From the NCBI GenBank assembly GCA_021201395.1, contig JAJQFB010000021.1:1-52690 (forward strand): 52,690 bases of DNA, given 5' to 3'. The DNA is from Clostridiales bacterium. GTDB taxonomy: Bacteria; Bacillota; Clostridia; Lachnospirales; CAG-274. A program made the translations under genes and the position numbers. How positions within the stretch are numbered: position 1 is the stretch's first letter; every line of letters begins with the position of its first letter. The notes below the pieces were generated by a model. It did not search any database and was not told where the DNA came from. It was given only the letters and a program-made list of their open reading frames with translations. Below are positions 52,633-52,690 of this stretch, piece by piece.

Positions 52633-52690
52633 TGACCCAATGTCATTTAGTTAACATAACAAGATGAATAGCAAATTCTTCCATTTAGCG

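Overview
The window looks like chromosomal DNA of a spore-forming, Gram-positive, low-to-moderate GC bacterium of the class Clostridia. Evidence: sporulation genes (pro-sigma-E and its protease SpoIIGA, spmA/spmB, a BofA-like protein), AbrB, RecU, DivIB/FtsQ, a PASTA-domain kinase, sortases with LPxTG substrates, purine-rich Shine-Dalgarno sites and near-consensus TTGACA/TATAAT promoters. A Lachnospirales/Anaerotignum-like relative is my guess; no rRNA is present to test it. No phage, transposase or CRISPR array was seen.

Layout. 1-7.4 kb (minus): ligA, a NimA-like flavoprotein, an unknown protein, a copper-amine-oxidase-domain envelope protein, then proB-(5-formyl-THF cyclo-ligase)-proA. 7.6-16.0 kb (minus): the conserved Firmicutes translation/signalling run rsmB-rlmN-prpC-prkC-rsgA-rpe-thiN, followed by an unlisted 46-residue membrane protein and a HAD phosphatase. 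proB and rsgA each carry an apparent one-base deletion. 16.1-17.5 kb (plus): plsC-truA. 17.5-20.4 kb (minus): sigE-spoIIGA and spmA-spmB. 20.5-22.1 kb (plus): abrB, a LiaX-like protein, lepB and a DUF1858 protein, ending in a strong terminator. 22.2-26.3 kb (minus): a MarR regulator with a heterodimeric ABC exporter. 26.4-29.4 kb (minus): a ketopantoate-reductase-like gene, ftsZ copy 1 and ftsQ. 29.6-42.9 kb (minus): a five-gene sortase-assembled pilus locus. 43.4-47.0 kb (plus): efp, bofA, rhomboid protease, uracil-DNA glycosylase, serine acetyltransferase. 47.2-52.4 kb (minus): tRNA-Cys and tRNA-Glu, a gene remnant, recU, ftsZ copy 2, and an lrp-aminotransferase-sirtuin operon. A strongly dyad-rich segment closes the window.

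The most distinctive region is the pilus locus. From its promoter it runs: a 2642-residue LPSSG-anchored tip adhesin, an LPSTG major pilin with isopeptide signatures, a class-C-like pilus sortase, an LPQTG minor (basal) pilin, and a second sortase that probably fixes the fibre to the wall. The tip protein has a nine-G tract as its ribosome-binding site (a possible phase-variation switch), an E-S-T-T tandem repeat of changeable length, and three copies of a beta-sandwich-like module that appear to be inserted inside Cna-B domains. The second unusual trait is a pair of ftsZ genes 21 kb apart. Both encode a complete GTPase, but only one keeps the conserved C-terminal partner-binding peptide.
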